The notes beneath the pieces are model-generated. The model did not search any database. It was not told where the DNA came from and worked only from the letters and a program-made list of their open reading frames with translations. The translations under genes were made by a program, and so were the position numbers. Shown here one piece after another: positions 13,448 through 25,900 of a DNA stretch of 64,000 nucleotides. Within the stretch, counting starts at the first letter, position 1. Each line of letters begins with the position of its first letter. Source of the DNA: Ischnura elegans (Eukaryota; Arthropoda; Insecta; Odonata; Coenagrionidae); NCBI RefSeq assembly GCF_921293095.1, contig NC_060249.1, positions 80,053,907 to 80,117,906 on the forward strand, in the 5' to 3' direction.

Positions 13448-14138
13448 CAGGGGCGGTCAGGGGTGATTGTGATATAGCCAGGTCAGCAATCGTCGAGGGC
13501 TCCGAGCTCAGTGGGCCCCCACAACGCTCCCGTGTATCGTGAAGCGTACATGGAATATGTAGGTAATAAAAAAGAATGCAATTATATGAACCAAAGTTCT
13601 TTTGCAATTAAAAAATTGTGATTTTTCATTAGTTGCTTTATTTACAACATAATCTGTGTAAAAATGCCATGTAAAAAGTAAACAAAATGAAGATAAAAGA
13701 GAACATGACGTTATTTGAAAGGAGTATTGAGAAAGGTAATTTTAGAGGTTTTCTTAATCTAAGTGAATTTTCAAGGAACTAATTCAATAAATAGATATAA
13801 TAACGATGATACATTATTACAATTTGTAAGCTGTTGAATTCTCACTTTTCATAGTATTTTTTCTAGCGAAAATTCTATTTTTTAGTAACTTCATCCAGTT
13901 CTTAAGAGCCAGAATAGCCTCAAAATCCATTTCCAGGCATGCGATTTCAAATAATTTTCCTGGGGGGGGGCGCCAAATCCTCCAGTAAGGAGGGCCCCAC
14001 TGTGAGCTCCAGCCAAGGGCCCCCAATCACCCCACTTCCACCTGAAGACGCCTGCTACACTGCAGGAGAAACTGTTGTCTCCATCACGACGGCGTGGTGA
14101 AGCCCGGAAAATGCAGCCTTCACCCCAGACCGCCCCTG
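13448..14138. mobile_element. hAT-like element, CAGGGGCGGTC family, copy 2, with an inserted tail
   Basis: The left end CAGGGGCGGTCAGGGG starts two bases after copy 1, and the right end is CCAGACCGCCCCTG at 14138. Internal sequence matches copy 1 in the same orientation (GGGCCCCCACAACGCTCC, TTCCAGGCATGC). About 90 bp near the right end (14034-14122) is foreign and holds a hammerhead-core-like motif. Confidence 0.68.
14034..14122 (+). ncRNA. Hammerhead-core-like motif, probable Penelope-like element tail
   Basis: CTGAAGA at 14042-14048 is followed by a hairpin, CCTGC (14051-14055) with GCAGG (14062-14066) and a six-base loop, and then GAAAC at 14068-14072. This is the CUGANGA-stem II-GAAA order of a hammerhead ribozyme core. 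Such cores are known in the terminal repeats of Penelope-like elements. Stems I and III and the cleavage site were not demonstrated, so self-cleavage is unproven. Confidence 0.4.
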
Positions 14139-14279
14139 TCTATACGCCTTCCACGGAAGACTATTTATCCACAATTTTACTCACAAGTTTCGGCATAGAT
14201 GACATTAAATTAGTTATTTTTCCTCAGGAACTCTGCACGTTAACCATCCTTCTACGAAGTCGTTCGAGGTAGCTGATTA

Positions 14280-16020
14280 CAAGACTTGTTTCAGGCTAGT
14301 AAAGAAAATAGTTCCCCAGATAAAATCCTTATCTGCACTTCCTGGGTGTCGCATTGTTCTCTTAGACTTCCTTGGAAATGCGAGCGCAGGGCAACCCGAC
14401 AACATACAATTCCAAGGCATTAGACTTAACGCTTAAACGCGTCCGCGGTCTCCAATTTCCGACGACCCTCGCCCTCAGTCACTAAAGATTGGGAAAACCC
14501 ACATATCTTCGGGGCAATTATGAGCCTCTACATTTTGCGTGGATGGATGTGGATTTCCACGCGCCATCCACTATCGGCGATAAATTAATTTCTAATCCTT
14601 ATCAGTTCCGTCAAGAAATAGAACTTCGTCACCGGATAATTATAGAATGAAGTGACCTCGACCAAGCGTAAAGACCAATGTCATCAAAATAATCAGCAGT
14701 ATGGCTCACAAAATTGATTTCTAAACTCTAATAAAGGATGAAATGAAGGAAAGTTTTACTCGAAGATTTTAAACAAATTTATTTTTTCAACCTGCCAGGT
14801 TTTGATGATACATGATGGTGTTTTGCATGTGTATATGGCTAACAAATAATTAAACTCAGTAACAGAAAGTAAAAAGTTCTTTCATCCCAATGCGCAGTAT
14901 ATTTTACGTTTAAATGGCTCATACTTGTTCCAGGCTAAAATCCTTACATTATTTCGTGGTTGATCTTTATTTTTAACGCATCACCTTGCTTCCCTAAATC
15001 ACCAAAAAGATTCACGGTGTGATTAACTAGACACCTATTTACCAGACAGATTTTTCCATCATATCGTGTACTTTCATTCCTACCACAGCCTTGCATCATA
15101 AAAAGTTTCTTCCCTTAAACAGTAAATGGTTATGGCGAAATGAAGAGATGTGGTCTAAGAACTGTAAACAACTACCTCGATTTTACATCAGCCACCATTA
15201 AGCCCCGTTCAAAACATTTAATACTGAATTATTATAGCTTCTTAGGAATCGGACCGATAACTGAAAACCTCCGAATTGAAACTTATGCCATGCATCAATC
15301 ATGATATACATTTCAGAAGACTTGTAATACTTTAATCAGAAAATTTGAGCCTACCGCCACAAAAAACTATGCTTAGTCAAGTTATGCAACATTAAGCTAC
15401 TGCGAACCAGATGACGCTATCCTCAAGATTTCTACTGTAATGTTATACCAAGTTTAGTTAGTTAACGTTTTTTGCCAACATGGGTTTACTTAAGCGATCT
15501 GAAATAACACTTTCATCAATTCCACCGGCTATTTTATAATCAATATCTAATCTATTGTTCTCCATCTTCGGAGATAAAACAATTTTTCTCTCCTTTACTC
15601 GTCTAAATTCTCCAGTAACAGTGCTGGGAATATCATTCCTCACCTATTTCCTTTATTCTTTTTTTAGGTTAGCATGTTTTATAATACTCATGAAAAATAT
15701 GTACGGCAATGGTCCATAAAAGTATTATAGCATTGAGACAATCAGGAGTGAACGTGATAAGACTTCAACTGCAAAATCAATTGAAAATTAATCAAGAAGC
15801 AGTTCTGTGACAACCCTCCGTTTTATTCTTCACATGACCGCTATGTTATCCGCGCCTTTCATCGGTATTCTTATCAAAACTTTCTACGCATTAGCCAGAA
15901 TTTTTCCCTATGCATATTATCACCAAAAGAGCCTCATTAACATAGGACTTTAAAATGTAGTTTTTAGTTTAATTGCCAAAAAATATAACTCGGAAAACCT
16001 TTTCATGCTTCTTGTCAATC
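14280..16020. other. No recognisable feature
   Basis: No gene or repeat could be supported here; scattered short frames only. Confidence 0.5.
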
Positions 16021-16170
16021 ATCTACATCTACATAATACCCTGCTAGCCACCTCTAGAGTGCTTGGCAGGGGGTGATCAATCACCAGCAATGTATTTGAA
16101 TTTTGAAATCACCAGCAATCATCATCTAATCATCAATCAGAAATAACTGAATTCTGGAATCACCAGCAAT
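16021..16170 (-). mobile_element. CR1/L2-like 3' end fragment
   Basis: The minus strand has the family 3' end: CACCCCCTGCCAAGCACTC, TAGAGGTGGCTAGCAGGGTA and the tail TTATGTAGATGTAGATG. The fragment retains only the extreme 3' UTR, with a decayed 5' side. Confidence 0.75.
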
Positions 16171-16369
16171 ATCAATGAATAATATCTGTAAAAATAGATA
16201 GTAGGAAGAAATTGTGAAAAAATACCGCATGTGAGAATCGATTTCCAATGCATCGGCCTGAAAGTCGCTCATCTTCACCAAGGCTAACTTGTACCGGACA
16301 GGCTATTTATTATACGGGAATTAATCAATTTCAAGTAGGGGATCATATTTAAAAATTTCATTAAAATGA

Positions 16370-16880
16370 AATATACTTTGATCCCCGCAGGTCGTCCGTG
16401 CGATGGCGTCGACATCTAACACCGAGGGGCCGCCAAAAAAATCCATTTCCTCGAGTACAACGACGGCTTTTCCCATCACCAAAAGGTTCCGAACATTAAT
16501 TCCGAACAAACCTAATTCCCGAAAACGAGCGGAACGTGCCGAACCACAAAGGCAAATGTCTTACTCTGTGGGACGAGGTTGAATTCGATGGAGACAGCTA
16601 GATCCGTATCTAACCGTCGGGAAGGCTCTCATGGGTGCCTTCCTAATTGAGAAGACGCCGCTCTTTATTAGCCTTTCGAGAACCTAGCGTGTTTCCGAAG
16701 CACTTTTTCCCCGAAGTTCCGCTACGACGAGCGTCGAAATCCTCCTTGCCATTAGCACCCCAGGGTTCACCGCCTCCGTCTGGTCGCGCGGGCCAGGTGT
16801 ATGTCTCGGCAGCGCCAGGGTAGAGGTAGCGCCGTCGGCTCTAGGTAAATAAGGGGGTGTAAGTTCGGCGGAGCTATCAT
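16370..16880. other. GC-rich, CpG-containing patch; small plus-strand frame
   Basis: Several CpG-dense blocks occur (for example around 16730-16840). A plus-strand ATG at 16403 opens 59 codons (ending 16582), basic and Ser/Thr-rich, starting MASTSNTEGPPKK. No family is recognised. The patch may be a promoter/first exon or chance. Confidence 0.25.
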
Positions 16881-17120
16881 CCCTCGAACAATGGGGAAAA
16901 AAGGGGATTCAAGGCCTTTTGATGGCCTGAAAAGTCTGAGAAAGACTAGAGTTGTCCACTGTGGGAAAACAATTCGAGTTGTTCTCCGTCTGCTGTCGGC
17001 TTAGACATTATGAGCTCTTGCGTTCGGGTAAAAAACAAAATAACGCAAAATTTATCGTAAGAAACATTGAAAACCTTTTCTTCTCTATATCTTCTCGTTT
17101 TTTACTGTATTATAATTTTT

Positions 17121-17328
17121 TGCCGGCCTCGGTGGCGTAGGGGTAACGTTCTCGCCTGCCAAACAAGAGGTCGCGGGTTCGAGTCCCGCCTGGGTAGGTT
17201 TCCCCCGTCCAGGGCATGGTCGTTTGTGTACGTTTTCTTGTTACATTTGTTGAACACCCCGGTGTAAAATGGCCAATAAGAGCTGTATCCGGTGGTTTGA
17301 GCATGAAATAAATAAATAAAAATAAATC
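17121..17328 (+). repeat. tRNA-Gly-like SINE (type 1), full-length
   Basis: The head has GGTGGCGTAGGGGTAACG (A box), TCGCCTGCC as in tRNA-Gly(GCC), and GGTCGCGGGTTCGAGTCCCG (B box). A unique body follows (GTCCAGGGCATGGTCG, GTGTAAAATGGCCAATAAG), and the 3' end is an A-rich AATAAATAAATAAA tail. The acceptor stem does not pair, so it is a SINE rather than a working tRNA gene. Confidence 0.88.
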
Positions 17329-17764
17329 TCATTATTAATTTCTATTTTATTTTCAAAGAAATAGTATCGCCTAGTTTTGGATGTATTCAAATTTCAAACG
17401 AAGCGCCATCGTCAGAAACCCATATCACGGAAACTCCATGCAACCAAAGCCGGGCACATCATACAAACGCATATTTTCCATGGTTTCAATAACGTATATT
17501 TTTAGAGAAAGAGTTGAAATGGCTATGGTAAAATACCAGTGTATTATAACAGAGGCATAGTTTCTTTTTTGGGGCGTTGTAATCCATGTGCGCACATCAT
17601 TTTTAATATGTAATGGATAAGAAGTGCATTTGATAAATAGACCGATGGAAATGGGTTTCATAGGTTTAGATCCTAATCGATCAACAATAAATGTGATGTG
17701 CAGCGTGGTCACGTCCTTGTGGATTCTGGTGGGTGGGTGTGGGGAATCGCGATAACTCTACGGT

Positions 17765-17909
17765 TAATAATGAAAGACACTTTTTTTCTTCCACAAGTTT
17801 ATAAAAATTTACATTAAATATTTTATAATGGTGTAACAGCCGAAACCGGCGATAAAACATAAATTTCTATAAACTTGTGGAAGAAACAAAGTGTCTTTCT
17901 TCATTAATA
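17765..17909. repeat. Inverted repeat enclosing a Penelope-like tail
   Basis: Arms of about 48 bp (17765-17812 and 17859-17909) share AAAGACACTTT and TTCTTCCACAAGTTTATA. The centre contains GGTGTAACAGCCGAAACCGG, with a GAAAC at 17842-17846, like the tails at 14042, 34147 and 63799. This is consistent with inverted terminal copies of a Penelope-like element. Confidence 0.55.
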
Positions 17910-18023
17910 TGGAGCCCTTCCACCATGTACGTGCTTCGTGTTTGGATTTAACTCTACGGTGTCGATTGTATGGTGTCTGAAACACCAGGAAGTGAAGTAA
18001 AAGTAAAATATTTAAAACCTAGA

Positions 18024-18157
18024 GATCATTCATACTCAGTGAATATCCCAGTTAGGCATACCATCCACATATAGGTACTATGACCAGAAAATATCGAAGT
18101 ATTGTTTCGTTAATTTTCATTAATAACTTTCTCTCTCAAACTCGAATTACAATGATC
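18024..18157 (+). repeat. Direct repeat, copy 1
   Basis: It shares ATTCATACTCAGTGAATA, GTTAGGCATACCATC and TTAATTTTCATTAATAACTT with 18850-18976. The copies are 0.8 kb apart in the same orientation. Family unknown. Confidence 0.7.
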
Positions 18158-18849
18158 AATTTATTTAGGGAATTTTGGAAAGTAAAACATTACTCTGTTA
18201 AATGGCGTAAGGGAGCGTAGCATTGGTTGTCAGGATAAATCGATGATGTACATGCACCATTCTGATATTCTAAGTTATGCTAGCATACTTTGGGTAACAA
18301 TGCTATAAGCTCCGTTGGTAAACACAATTCCTTATGTTTCACAGATCGTCGGATTCAAACAATTTGTATGATAAACGAAGTTGACTCTCAGTAATTCAAC
18401 ATCCAAAGATAGGTCATAAAAACACTTCCATGGAAGCTACAATTCTCCAAAATGCTGAATAAGCATAAATGTTATGGACCATGGGATAGAAGATAGGGTG
18501 TTAAAGAGCTGGTATTAAGACTTTCCCCGAAAGTTTATGCTAGTTTGCCATTATTACTAATCACTAATTCCTTCAACGCTTACCTAATTAATACGCACAT
18601 GTTGTAAACCACTCAGGAGCGAAGACTGAAAGCCAATTACACGAAGTCATTTGCAAATAATTAAAGGAAATCCAGTGGCGCAATTATTATGTGAAATCCC
18701 CAGCCGTAACTTAGTTCCACGAGGAAAGCATATCGTGCAGAACTCAATGAGGCATAAAATCGTACCAAATCATCACACGAGACAAAATATAGTTGAAGGT
18801 TTCGTTTACTTGCGGGTAATCTATTCCAAAATTAAGCTTCCAATAAGAG

Positions 18850-18976
18850 AGTATTCATACTCAGTGAATAATCCTGTTAGGCATACCATCTATATGTGCT
18901 ATAATCAGAAAATATTGAATTTTTACGTTAATTTTCATTAATAACTTCCTTTCGCAAATCCGAATTACAATGATCT
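18850..18976 (+). repeat. Direct repeat, copy 2
   Basis: Second copy of the unit at 18024-18157, with the same block order and moderate divergence. No gene is seen in the interval between the copies. Confidence 0.7.
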
Positions 18977-19344
18977 TCCACATTGTAATTATTTACTAAC
19001 AATACGGGATAAAAATTCATTACTTAGACAAAAGTCACATCAATTTATAATTCACATAAATTATAAAACGTAATAATTATCTCCTTTCTAAAACGTAATT
19101 ATTTTCTTCGAATAGGTTTACCTCTTTTATTTTCAAATGAAATTACATTAACTGGACAAGTTAAGATCATTTCGGTTCATTATGTTCAGTTATGATTTCG
19201 GCGATAACGCGATGTGTATTGATAACTGGGTGAATTAACACAAGAAGGAACAAAATTAATAGTCATGCTTAAAACTAATCGCTAGCGACAGTTCAATTAC
19301 CAAGGTACCAACTCTTTACTACTGGCCGTCACTATTCGCAAGTG

Positions 19345-19830
19345 CACACATTCCTACATCCACATAATACCTTGCGAGCTGCCTCTAGGGTGTTCGGCAG
19401 GGGGAGACCAATCACCAACATGCAGCATGCAAGATAACAGCACATGCACACCGCACGGTCATAGAAATATTACACACATGAGCAAAATATACATGCATAT
19501 TCATGCAAAGACAAAATTTGCCAATGGATAGTAATTCCTGTAGCGAATCCATGCAAGGTTAGAACAATGGAAAAAAGTGCAGCAAGTCGTCTTAGCGAGT
19601 GACACCATTTATTCTATTAATTGAAACACCGTTGCTATCCTTAATAGTCTGAGGGAAGAATGACATTTTAAATCTCTCTGCTTTTCAGTCCATTTCTTTT
19701 CATGATCACGTCTACCATAGTACGACAGTAAACAAAGGATATGTTTCACGTCGTCTGATAAAACATCTTCTTCAAATATTCGAAGTAAATTTAGTCAATA
19801 CGACCTACGATCCTTTCAAGCAATGAGACG
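19345..19830 (-). mobile_element. CR1/L2-like 3' fragment with RT C-terminus remnant
   Basis: The minus strand runs from a decayed RT C-terminus (TGTCATTCTTCCCTCAGACT region, about 19640-19670, plus upstream sequence matching 42930-43070) through the 3' UTR to the family end at 19355 (CCTGCCGAACACCCTAGAGG and TATGTGGATGTAGG). It resembles the copies at 34446 and 42645. Confidence 0.8.
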
Positions 19831-20135
19831 ATTCGAAAGAAATTCACATAATGCCACGTAAATTATTTTCCTTTTCTGTGGATTTAAGGTGGCAATCGGG
19901 CGCGGATCAGGGTTCCTCGTGGGGCGCTATCCAAATCATAGAAATGCCCCACACAGAATTTAAGCGCTCTCCGCTCAATGCTTCAGGGAGCACCCTTCTT
20001 TCATCGCACCCCTACTTGTCAGTGATGATGAAGATACGGATCAGCAAAGATAAGGAAGCGGATATATATATTTGCGCTGACACACGGACAAAGGCTGTAT
20101 TTCCCCATGACGTTGTCCGTACCGTGGCCAGTTAG

Positions 20136-21425
20136 TTTCCTGACGCGTGGTATTCTGATGGAAAAGAGACAAGTACCCTAACCACACCCTAACCTTCCGT
20201 AATTCAGTCTGTTAACCCTCACTTCAACTTAAATGATGTCTTTTGGCCTTTCTTAGTGGCATTCCCTGATACCGTGGGTACACAAATTAATTTAACAATT
20301 TCACATCGTGTGTAATCCCATATTTTCTCTGAGGAATAGCGCAGTTAATTATTCCATCCGCAATATTAACCGAAGCTGCGCCTTCCCATTCGGAATAAAA
20401 TAAATCCACACACCTTTTTAAGAAGGATTGAGGTATTGGAACCAATTTTTTCACTCTGTAAAATAAAAATTTGTAATTCTCCGAAGGTCATTAAATTTAA
20501 AGTTATTATCCTTGTGAATAGAAGATAGGCACAAAGATAAATAAAGATTTCCTTATCCGAGCATAAAAGAGTTCGTAGGAATTGAAGCCTCACAAGTTCC
20601 CATTGTCACTTTTAAGAACCTCACGAATGGAAAGCCAGCCTCTCAAAGGGACTGGCTTGAAATTCTTTGGAGTAATAAAACGTTTCACGCCGCCCGCCCA
20701 GGAGCAGAGAGCAGTGGAATTTCGCATTCCCTTATAACAGAATGATCTTGTCGTTGGTAAAATTGTTCATGAGCCTAATTTGATAATTGTAGATAATTGC
20801 GTCTCCAACACAACGGAGTGAGCCAAAGTCGCCAAAACTTAGGTACTGAATTCAGATTTTTAATTTATTAAGAAAGAAACCAAAGGTAAAAAACGCGGCA
20901 CCTTTATGACAAAAAATATTAAAAAGTTAGGTTTTAAATACGCACTCTCCTTCTCTAAAATGGTTTTATTCAATTCGTTCTTTTCACCTGCTTCACTAAG
21001 TCGCCGAATGGTTCAGTGAGGCTCATATCCTCAAACGTGAACTTGATATTTTTATGGCATTGTTCATATTTATTGTAATAGTAAACACTGATGCCATGAT
21101 TGTTCGTATGTATGTAGATGGAAGTCATCAATGGATATATTCGATTTGATAAGATTAGTTTTCCTGTTTCCTTCCATCACTGATTACTTGAAATATTATT
21201 ATTTCTGTTTACGTAAGTAATAAATACTCATCAGCCTCACATAATATTTTACATTCAACAATGACCAATGAACTTTTTTTTACAATTAGAATCGGCTTTT
21301 CATGAGTTGTTAAAATAAATCATTGTTATAAAGAAGGTGTCCATCAGAAATTAAATTATTTAATTTATTTATTTTAGCTCGACAGACATCAAACAATTGA
21401 GGTACCACCCATCATTCATACCTTT
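20136..21425. other. No recognisable feature
   Basis: AT-rich sequence; nothing identified on either strand. Confidence 0.5.
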
Positions 21426-21429
21426 CTAC

Positions 21430-21660
21430 ATCAAAATATTACCCTGCCCCAAATATTACCCTGCAAGCCAACAAAAGAGATACTTGGCAGGGGGTAAACC
21501 ACCACCAACATGCACCAGAATATTAAAATTTAATTCCACATCCCATCACGTACACTGACACATAATCTTGAATATGATAGATAATCCACTTACATATGGC
21601 ACATAATCCTACTCATGAAGATAGAACATGCAAAACATGCTGTTAGAAAAATTAGGAAAT
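21430..21660 (-). mobile_element. CR1/L2-like 3' end, second subfamily
   Basis: It has GGGTTTACCCCCTGCCAAGT and GGCTTGCAGGGTAATATTT on the minus strand. The adjoining UTR (ACATGCAAAACATGCTGTTAG on the plus strand) matches 24036-24245 and, in reverse, 32700-32945, which marks a separate subfamily. Confidence 0.65.
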
Positions 21661-21889
21661 GAACCTTATAGGTATACCTTTAGGAGCCTTACGTGGTATG
21701 TTGCACGTACTACGTGCGGGTGAACCTCGATAGGCTCAATGCCTTTATATGTAAAGAAATTAAGAAACGTAGCTCATTCATAGATAAAGTTCTAAATATG
21801 GAAAATAATCAGCGAGGATTTTTTCATAATTACATAAAATCTCGCTTCGATTACTAAAAGCATTATAGGTGAAAATTTTTGGGTTTCAT

Positions 21890-22035
21890 GACTTTCACGC
21901 AGAAGGATATCATAAGTAATATTTCTATGACCATGCAGTGTACATGTGGCGGTCCTCTTGCATGCTTTATGCTGGTGATTGATCACCCCTGCCAAACACC
22001 GTAGAAGTGGCTCGCAGGGTATTATGTAGATAAGT
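21890..22035 (+). mobile_element. CR1/L2-like 3' end fragment
   Basis: The plus strand carries TGGTGATTGATCACCCCTGC, CAAACACCGTAGAAGTGGCT and CGCAGGGTATTATGTAGAT, the family end. The upstream UTR (ATGACCATGCAGTGTACATG) matches the subfamily at 42720. Confidence 0.75.
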
Positions 22036-22039
22036 TCAA

Positions 22040-24035
22040 CGGATTGAGAACCATTAATGGAACTATTTCCGTGAAGAGCTGTTCAGCACCTATAATCGGG
22101 CATTTTAATATTGATGACGGGGAAATTTTACCAAACCTCATCTGTAAAGGTAATTCGATAATTATACCACTGGAGCCGATACTATGGCAGAAACGTCTTA
22201 GAAATTTGGCGAAATTATTGCAAGGTATGTTCCGTGAAGTAACTGGTGTCATATATATTCCATTCAGCTAAAACAAATCAAGTAAAAATTAGATTTTAAC
22301 TAATAAATTCTACCAAAAATTCAAAAACCAAGAGCCTATATACACGCGAGACAATCTGATAAAGTCTAAAAATAACTTTTCTTTACTTGTTAACGGGGAA
22401 GGTAATTCAGGTCAAGTTTTTGGTCACACCTGTTTTCTTTTTGAATAACGTTTCTTGCCATCAGTTTCGAACTTTTTTTCACAATATTATTCACCCAAGT
22501 AACAAAATGTGAAATCCTCATTTCATAATTATAATTCCTATTTTCGCTGCACACAATTGTTGATTCCATAGATATTCCTTGAAGTGGCTCGCAAGGTATC
22601 ACGTTGATGTAGCACTCCTCCGGCAATCTAACCTCACTTGATACCTATTTCCATCCTCCCCATCCTCTTTCACCCAACATCCCTACACTAAGCAAATATT
22701 AGAGCTTCAATTTTATAATAATTCATGTAACAACCTCCATGACTTCTGGAAACGTTACGATTAAGTCTCGATAAGTTATCATCATTTCAAAGCTGAGAAT
22801 AAAGTAGACAGATATTGATGTCGAATTACGATATTATTATTCCCTAAGTACATCTGACAAATAAAGGTTTGTCACCACTCCCGACTTTATCCGGAATGTA
22901 TTACGCATGTTTTTGAGAGGATTCAAAATGAATACGTTCCGTTCACAGCACTTAAATAAATAGTGTTTGCTATTCGATTTTGGTCGAGGGCCTGCTCTCC
23001 CGTGTTTTTAAGCAGGCCCTGTGGATGGCCATCAACAGGATGAAAGGTGTACTGGCTACAAATAAATGTATATATTTATTGCTTATTAAAGAAAGCGAAT
23101 TTTTAGTACATTACGGATCTACAATTTCAAATGCCTCGCTTAGTGCAGAAACTACACAATTGTGATTGTTCTAAATGCATTAGATTGAGCATCAAATTAT
23201 TCGTTTATTGCAAAAACCTCTAAATTACTGGAATAGGTAAATATTTTCTTGATTTCCCTAAAGTTTACAAATTTTTGCTTACAGGGATTCTGTAATAAAC
23301 AATTCAAATACATATTCTATTACTTTTGCCCTCAACTTCTGCCACAACTGTTTCGCACTGACATATGTTGAGTCTCCACGGGCACACCGATGGGTTTTTA
23401 CGTACGCTTTCTGGTCGGTCTTTGTCTTCCAGCGTCCTGCTTTCTGCCGAGTGCAACCATGCGGGAGAAGAATACGATCTTTCTCCCTTGCCTCCACCAA
23501 CGACTGAAGGTGATACGAACAATAAGCTATCCGGCATGATTGCACGATGGGGGATTTTCGCTTGCGATTCCGGAAGGGGTGGAGGTGGGCAAGAACGCAG
23601 TATGAAAGGTTCTGGGTGGATTATCGGGCGAGTTAGCGGGACGCGCAGCTGTACGCGCTTACTTATTGTTAGTGGAGTAGGGGTGTGGCATGAAAGCCTT
23701 TCGTGGACCTTCCGTGGCACGGGAGGGAAGCGTGCGGTTTTTCCCATGAGGTATATGAGGCATCGCATATTTGAAAGATATCTGGAAACAGGAATCTAAA
23801 ATTAACCCCAGGAGAGGGAGAAAAAAAGAGAGAATCGAGTAGGAGAAAGAATGCGCTCATTTTCAAGGCATCTCGTTCGAAAATGTAACAAATCGATCGC
23901 TATATTATTTTAATACTAAAATGTGCGAGGAAATAGCGACAAACAATGACTTAACGCGCGAATGGCTAACTAACGGCAATCTTTGGATTTCAAAAGGCTA
24001 CCGTTCCACAGTTTGTGACTTGATTCGGGATTACA
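22040..24035. other. No supported gene; GC-rich patch at 23360-23800
   Basis: A decayed family end may lie at 22577-22610 (AAGTGGCTCGCAAGGTATC). The patch at 23360-23800 is open on both strands for about 150 codons but the products match nothing known. It is more likely CpG-rich non-coding or leader sequence. Confidence 0.35.
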
Positions 24036-24245
24036 TCTAAATTTGCGTATTACCCTGCAAGCCACCCTTAGAGATGTTTGGCACGAGCTGAACCAACCCA
24101 ACATGCACCACAGGATTAAAATTTACTTCCAATATCATATGTACGCTGTAAATGTCACATGACCTATTGGATTAATCTACATCCTACTTGTGAAGGCCTA
24201 CGAAGCTAGAACATGCAAAAAATTGTTAGACAGTGAAATTTTTAA
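24036..24245 (-). mobile_element. CR1/L2-like 3' end, second subfamily
   Basis: The minus strand has GGGTGGCTTGCAGGGTAATA with the decayed tail. The UTR (ACATGCAAAAAATTGTTAG) aligns with 21430-21660. Confidence 0.6.
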
Positions 24246-24679
24246 AATGGCAATTTAATATCTATGAATTACTCATTTCCACGATTAAAAACATTATTTA
24301 TGTAAAATAAAAGATAGGATATGGATCTAATGTGCTCAGTGTCTCGAGAGAAAGTTCGCGGGCTTTTGTCATGGGGTGAGTGTTTCACATCATTCACTAC
24401 GGTACATGGTATCTATATATATTGTTACATATACGTATTATTTTAGGAATTGAAACAAAAAAGCATGTACATGTGCCACTTGAGTTTACTCTTACTTAGC
24501 AAGTGCTTCTTAAAGCACACAGTTTTTCTCCTCCTGAAAGTTATTATTCATCTCTCAAAACTAAATTCTAATTGCATGCATCGCATCATCGCTCGATTAC
24601 ATCAAGGTTAATAGCTATGACATAATGACATACTAATAACAATTAATAATTGAATGACATTGATTCTCCAAATATTAAT

Positions 24680-24775
24680 GCTATTTTGCACGCTGCATGC
24701 TGGTGATTAATCACCCCCTGCCAAACACCCTAGAGGTGGCTCGCATGGTATTATGTAAAAGTAGATGTATTTAAT
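24680..24775 (+). mobile_element. CR1/L2-like 3' end fragment
   Basis: It carries GCATGCTGGTGATTAATCAC, CCCCTGCCAAACACCCTAGA, GGTGGCTCGCATGGTATTAT and then GTAAAAGTAGATGTA. Only about 95 bp is retained. Confidence 0.8.
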
Positions 24776-25449
24776 AAGCGTAGAATCTTACGATCAATTG
24801 TACCGGAGATATAGAGACTACTCAATGAAATAGGAGTTGAACCATGATATACCCTTGCGGGACTCTCGATAACCTAATGCCAAAGCAGCTTCATAGGATA
24901 AAAGACAGGATGGCCCTTTGCAGATGTTGTGAATGCCTTTAAAAGACACGAAAGCAAATTGCCCAAAAAAGCTTTTTTTTTTTCAAATTAACAGGATTCA
25001 AATATTATCCATTTAATACCCGTAAGTAAGGCCTACAAAAACTGAACATAAAAAAATATCATTAAGATGAAAACTTAATAATTATTTAGGACTGAGAAGC
25101 TAATATTCGCACGATTCATTATAATGAACACTTCATTGAATGTCAAGAATTCCTTTGCCAGATTTTTCGGACATGAAAATCATAAATCTCACAATCAGTC
25201 ACAGAGAGGCGTCGCGTTTTCTCTGAGAAATCACAGCAGAACAGGTTGATTCTTGTCCAAACCAACGTAAATACAAAAGCGAAGTGCGACTACACCATCG
25301 ATGAGCTTACCCCATGTCCGCTGGATATCGCCTCAGCATGATTTCGAAAAACCCTCCTCCGCACACTATAATAGCATTCGACGAAATTCAGAAGATAATG
25401 GAGAAGAGAAAAACCCCAAAAGGGGGAAAGAGTTGGAAACACGGGTGTA

Positions 25450-25900
25450 TGATCGTTAAACCCTTGACTGGAAAACCCTAAAACCATGGTCCTCCCTTTG
25501 TCCGCAGACTGGGCTGGGAGAATGGGGGGAAAGGCAGGCAGCGGAAGTTCTGCCGAAGTGTAGTATGGGAGGGCCCCGTGCGAGCGAGGCAAAGGAAGGG
25601 GTTGTAAAACGGATGACAGAGGGGGAAAGCCCGCTCCGGGGGACGCGGGAGTCGCCGCATGATGGACGCATGTTGCGAGGGTGGGAAGTGGACGGGAAAC
25701 ACCGAAGAGGGGGTGAGGATTGGGTCGGCGCGAATTGAGGCAAGGGCATGGGAAACGCGGATGGTGGACGTCCATGCAGGTCGGCCGGCTCCACGATCCA
25801 TTGGGGACACGCCGCGCCGGGGGTGCGTCGGCCGACGCTTCCGAGGAAGATGGGCGCAGAAAGAGTCGCCGCCTGCTCTTCTAGACACAGGTGAACAGGA
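25450..25900. other. CpG-rich patch, possible promoter or first exon
   Basis: This is one of the most GC-rich stretches, with dense CpG (for example 25800-25850). Frames of 109-161 codons occur on both strands, as expected where stops are rare. A CACAG|GTGAAC donor-like site lies near 25890. No gene can be built from it. Confidence 0.3.

Noticed and set aside
17121-17200. tRNA-Gly gene
   Set aside because: A and B boxes are present but the acceptor stem does not pair, and a SINE body with an A-rich tail follows. The same holds for 8260-8338 and 41835-41935.
23304-23799. Coding gene from long frames on both strands
   Set aside because: Frames overlap on opposite strands in a GC-rich patch, with low-complexity products and no known motif.
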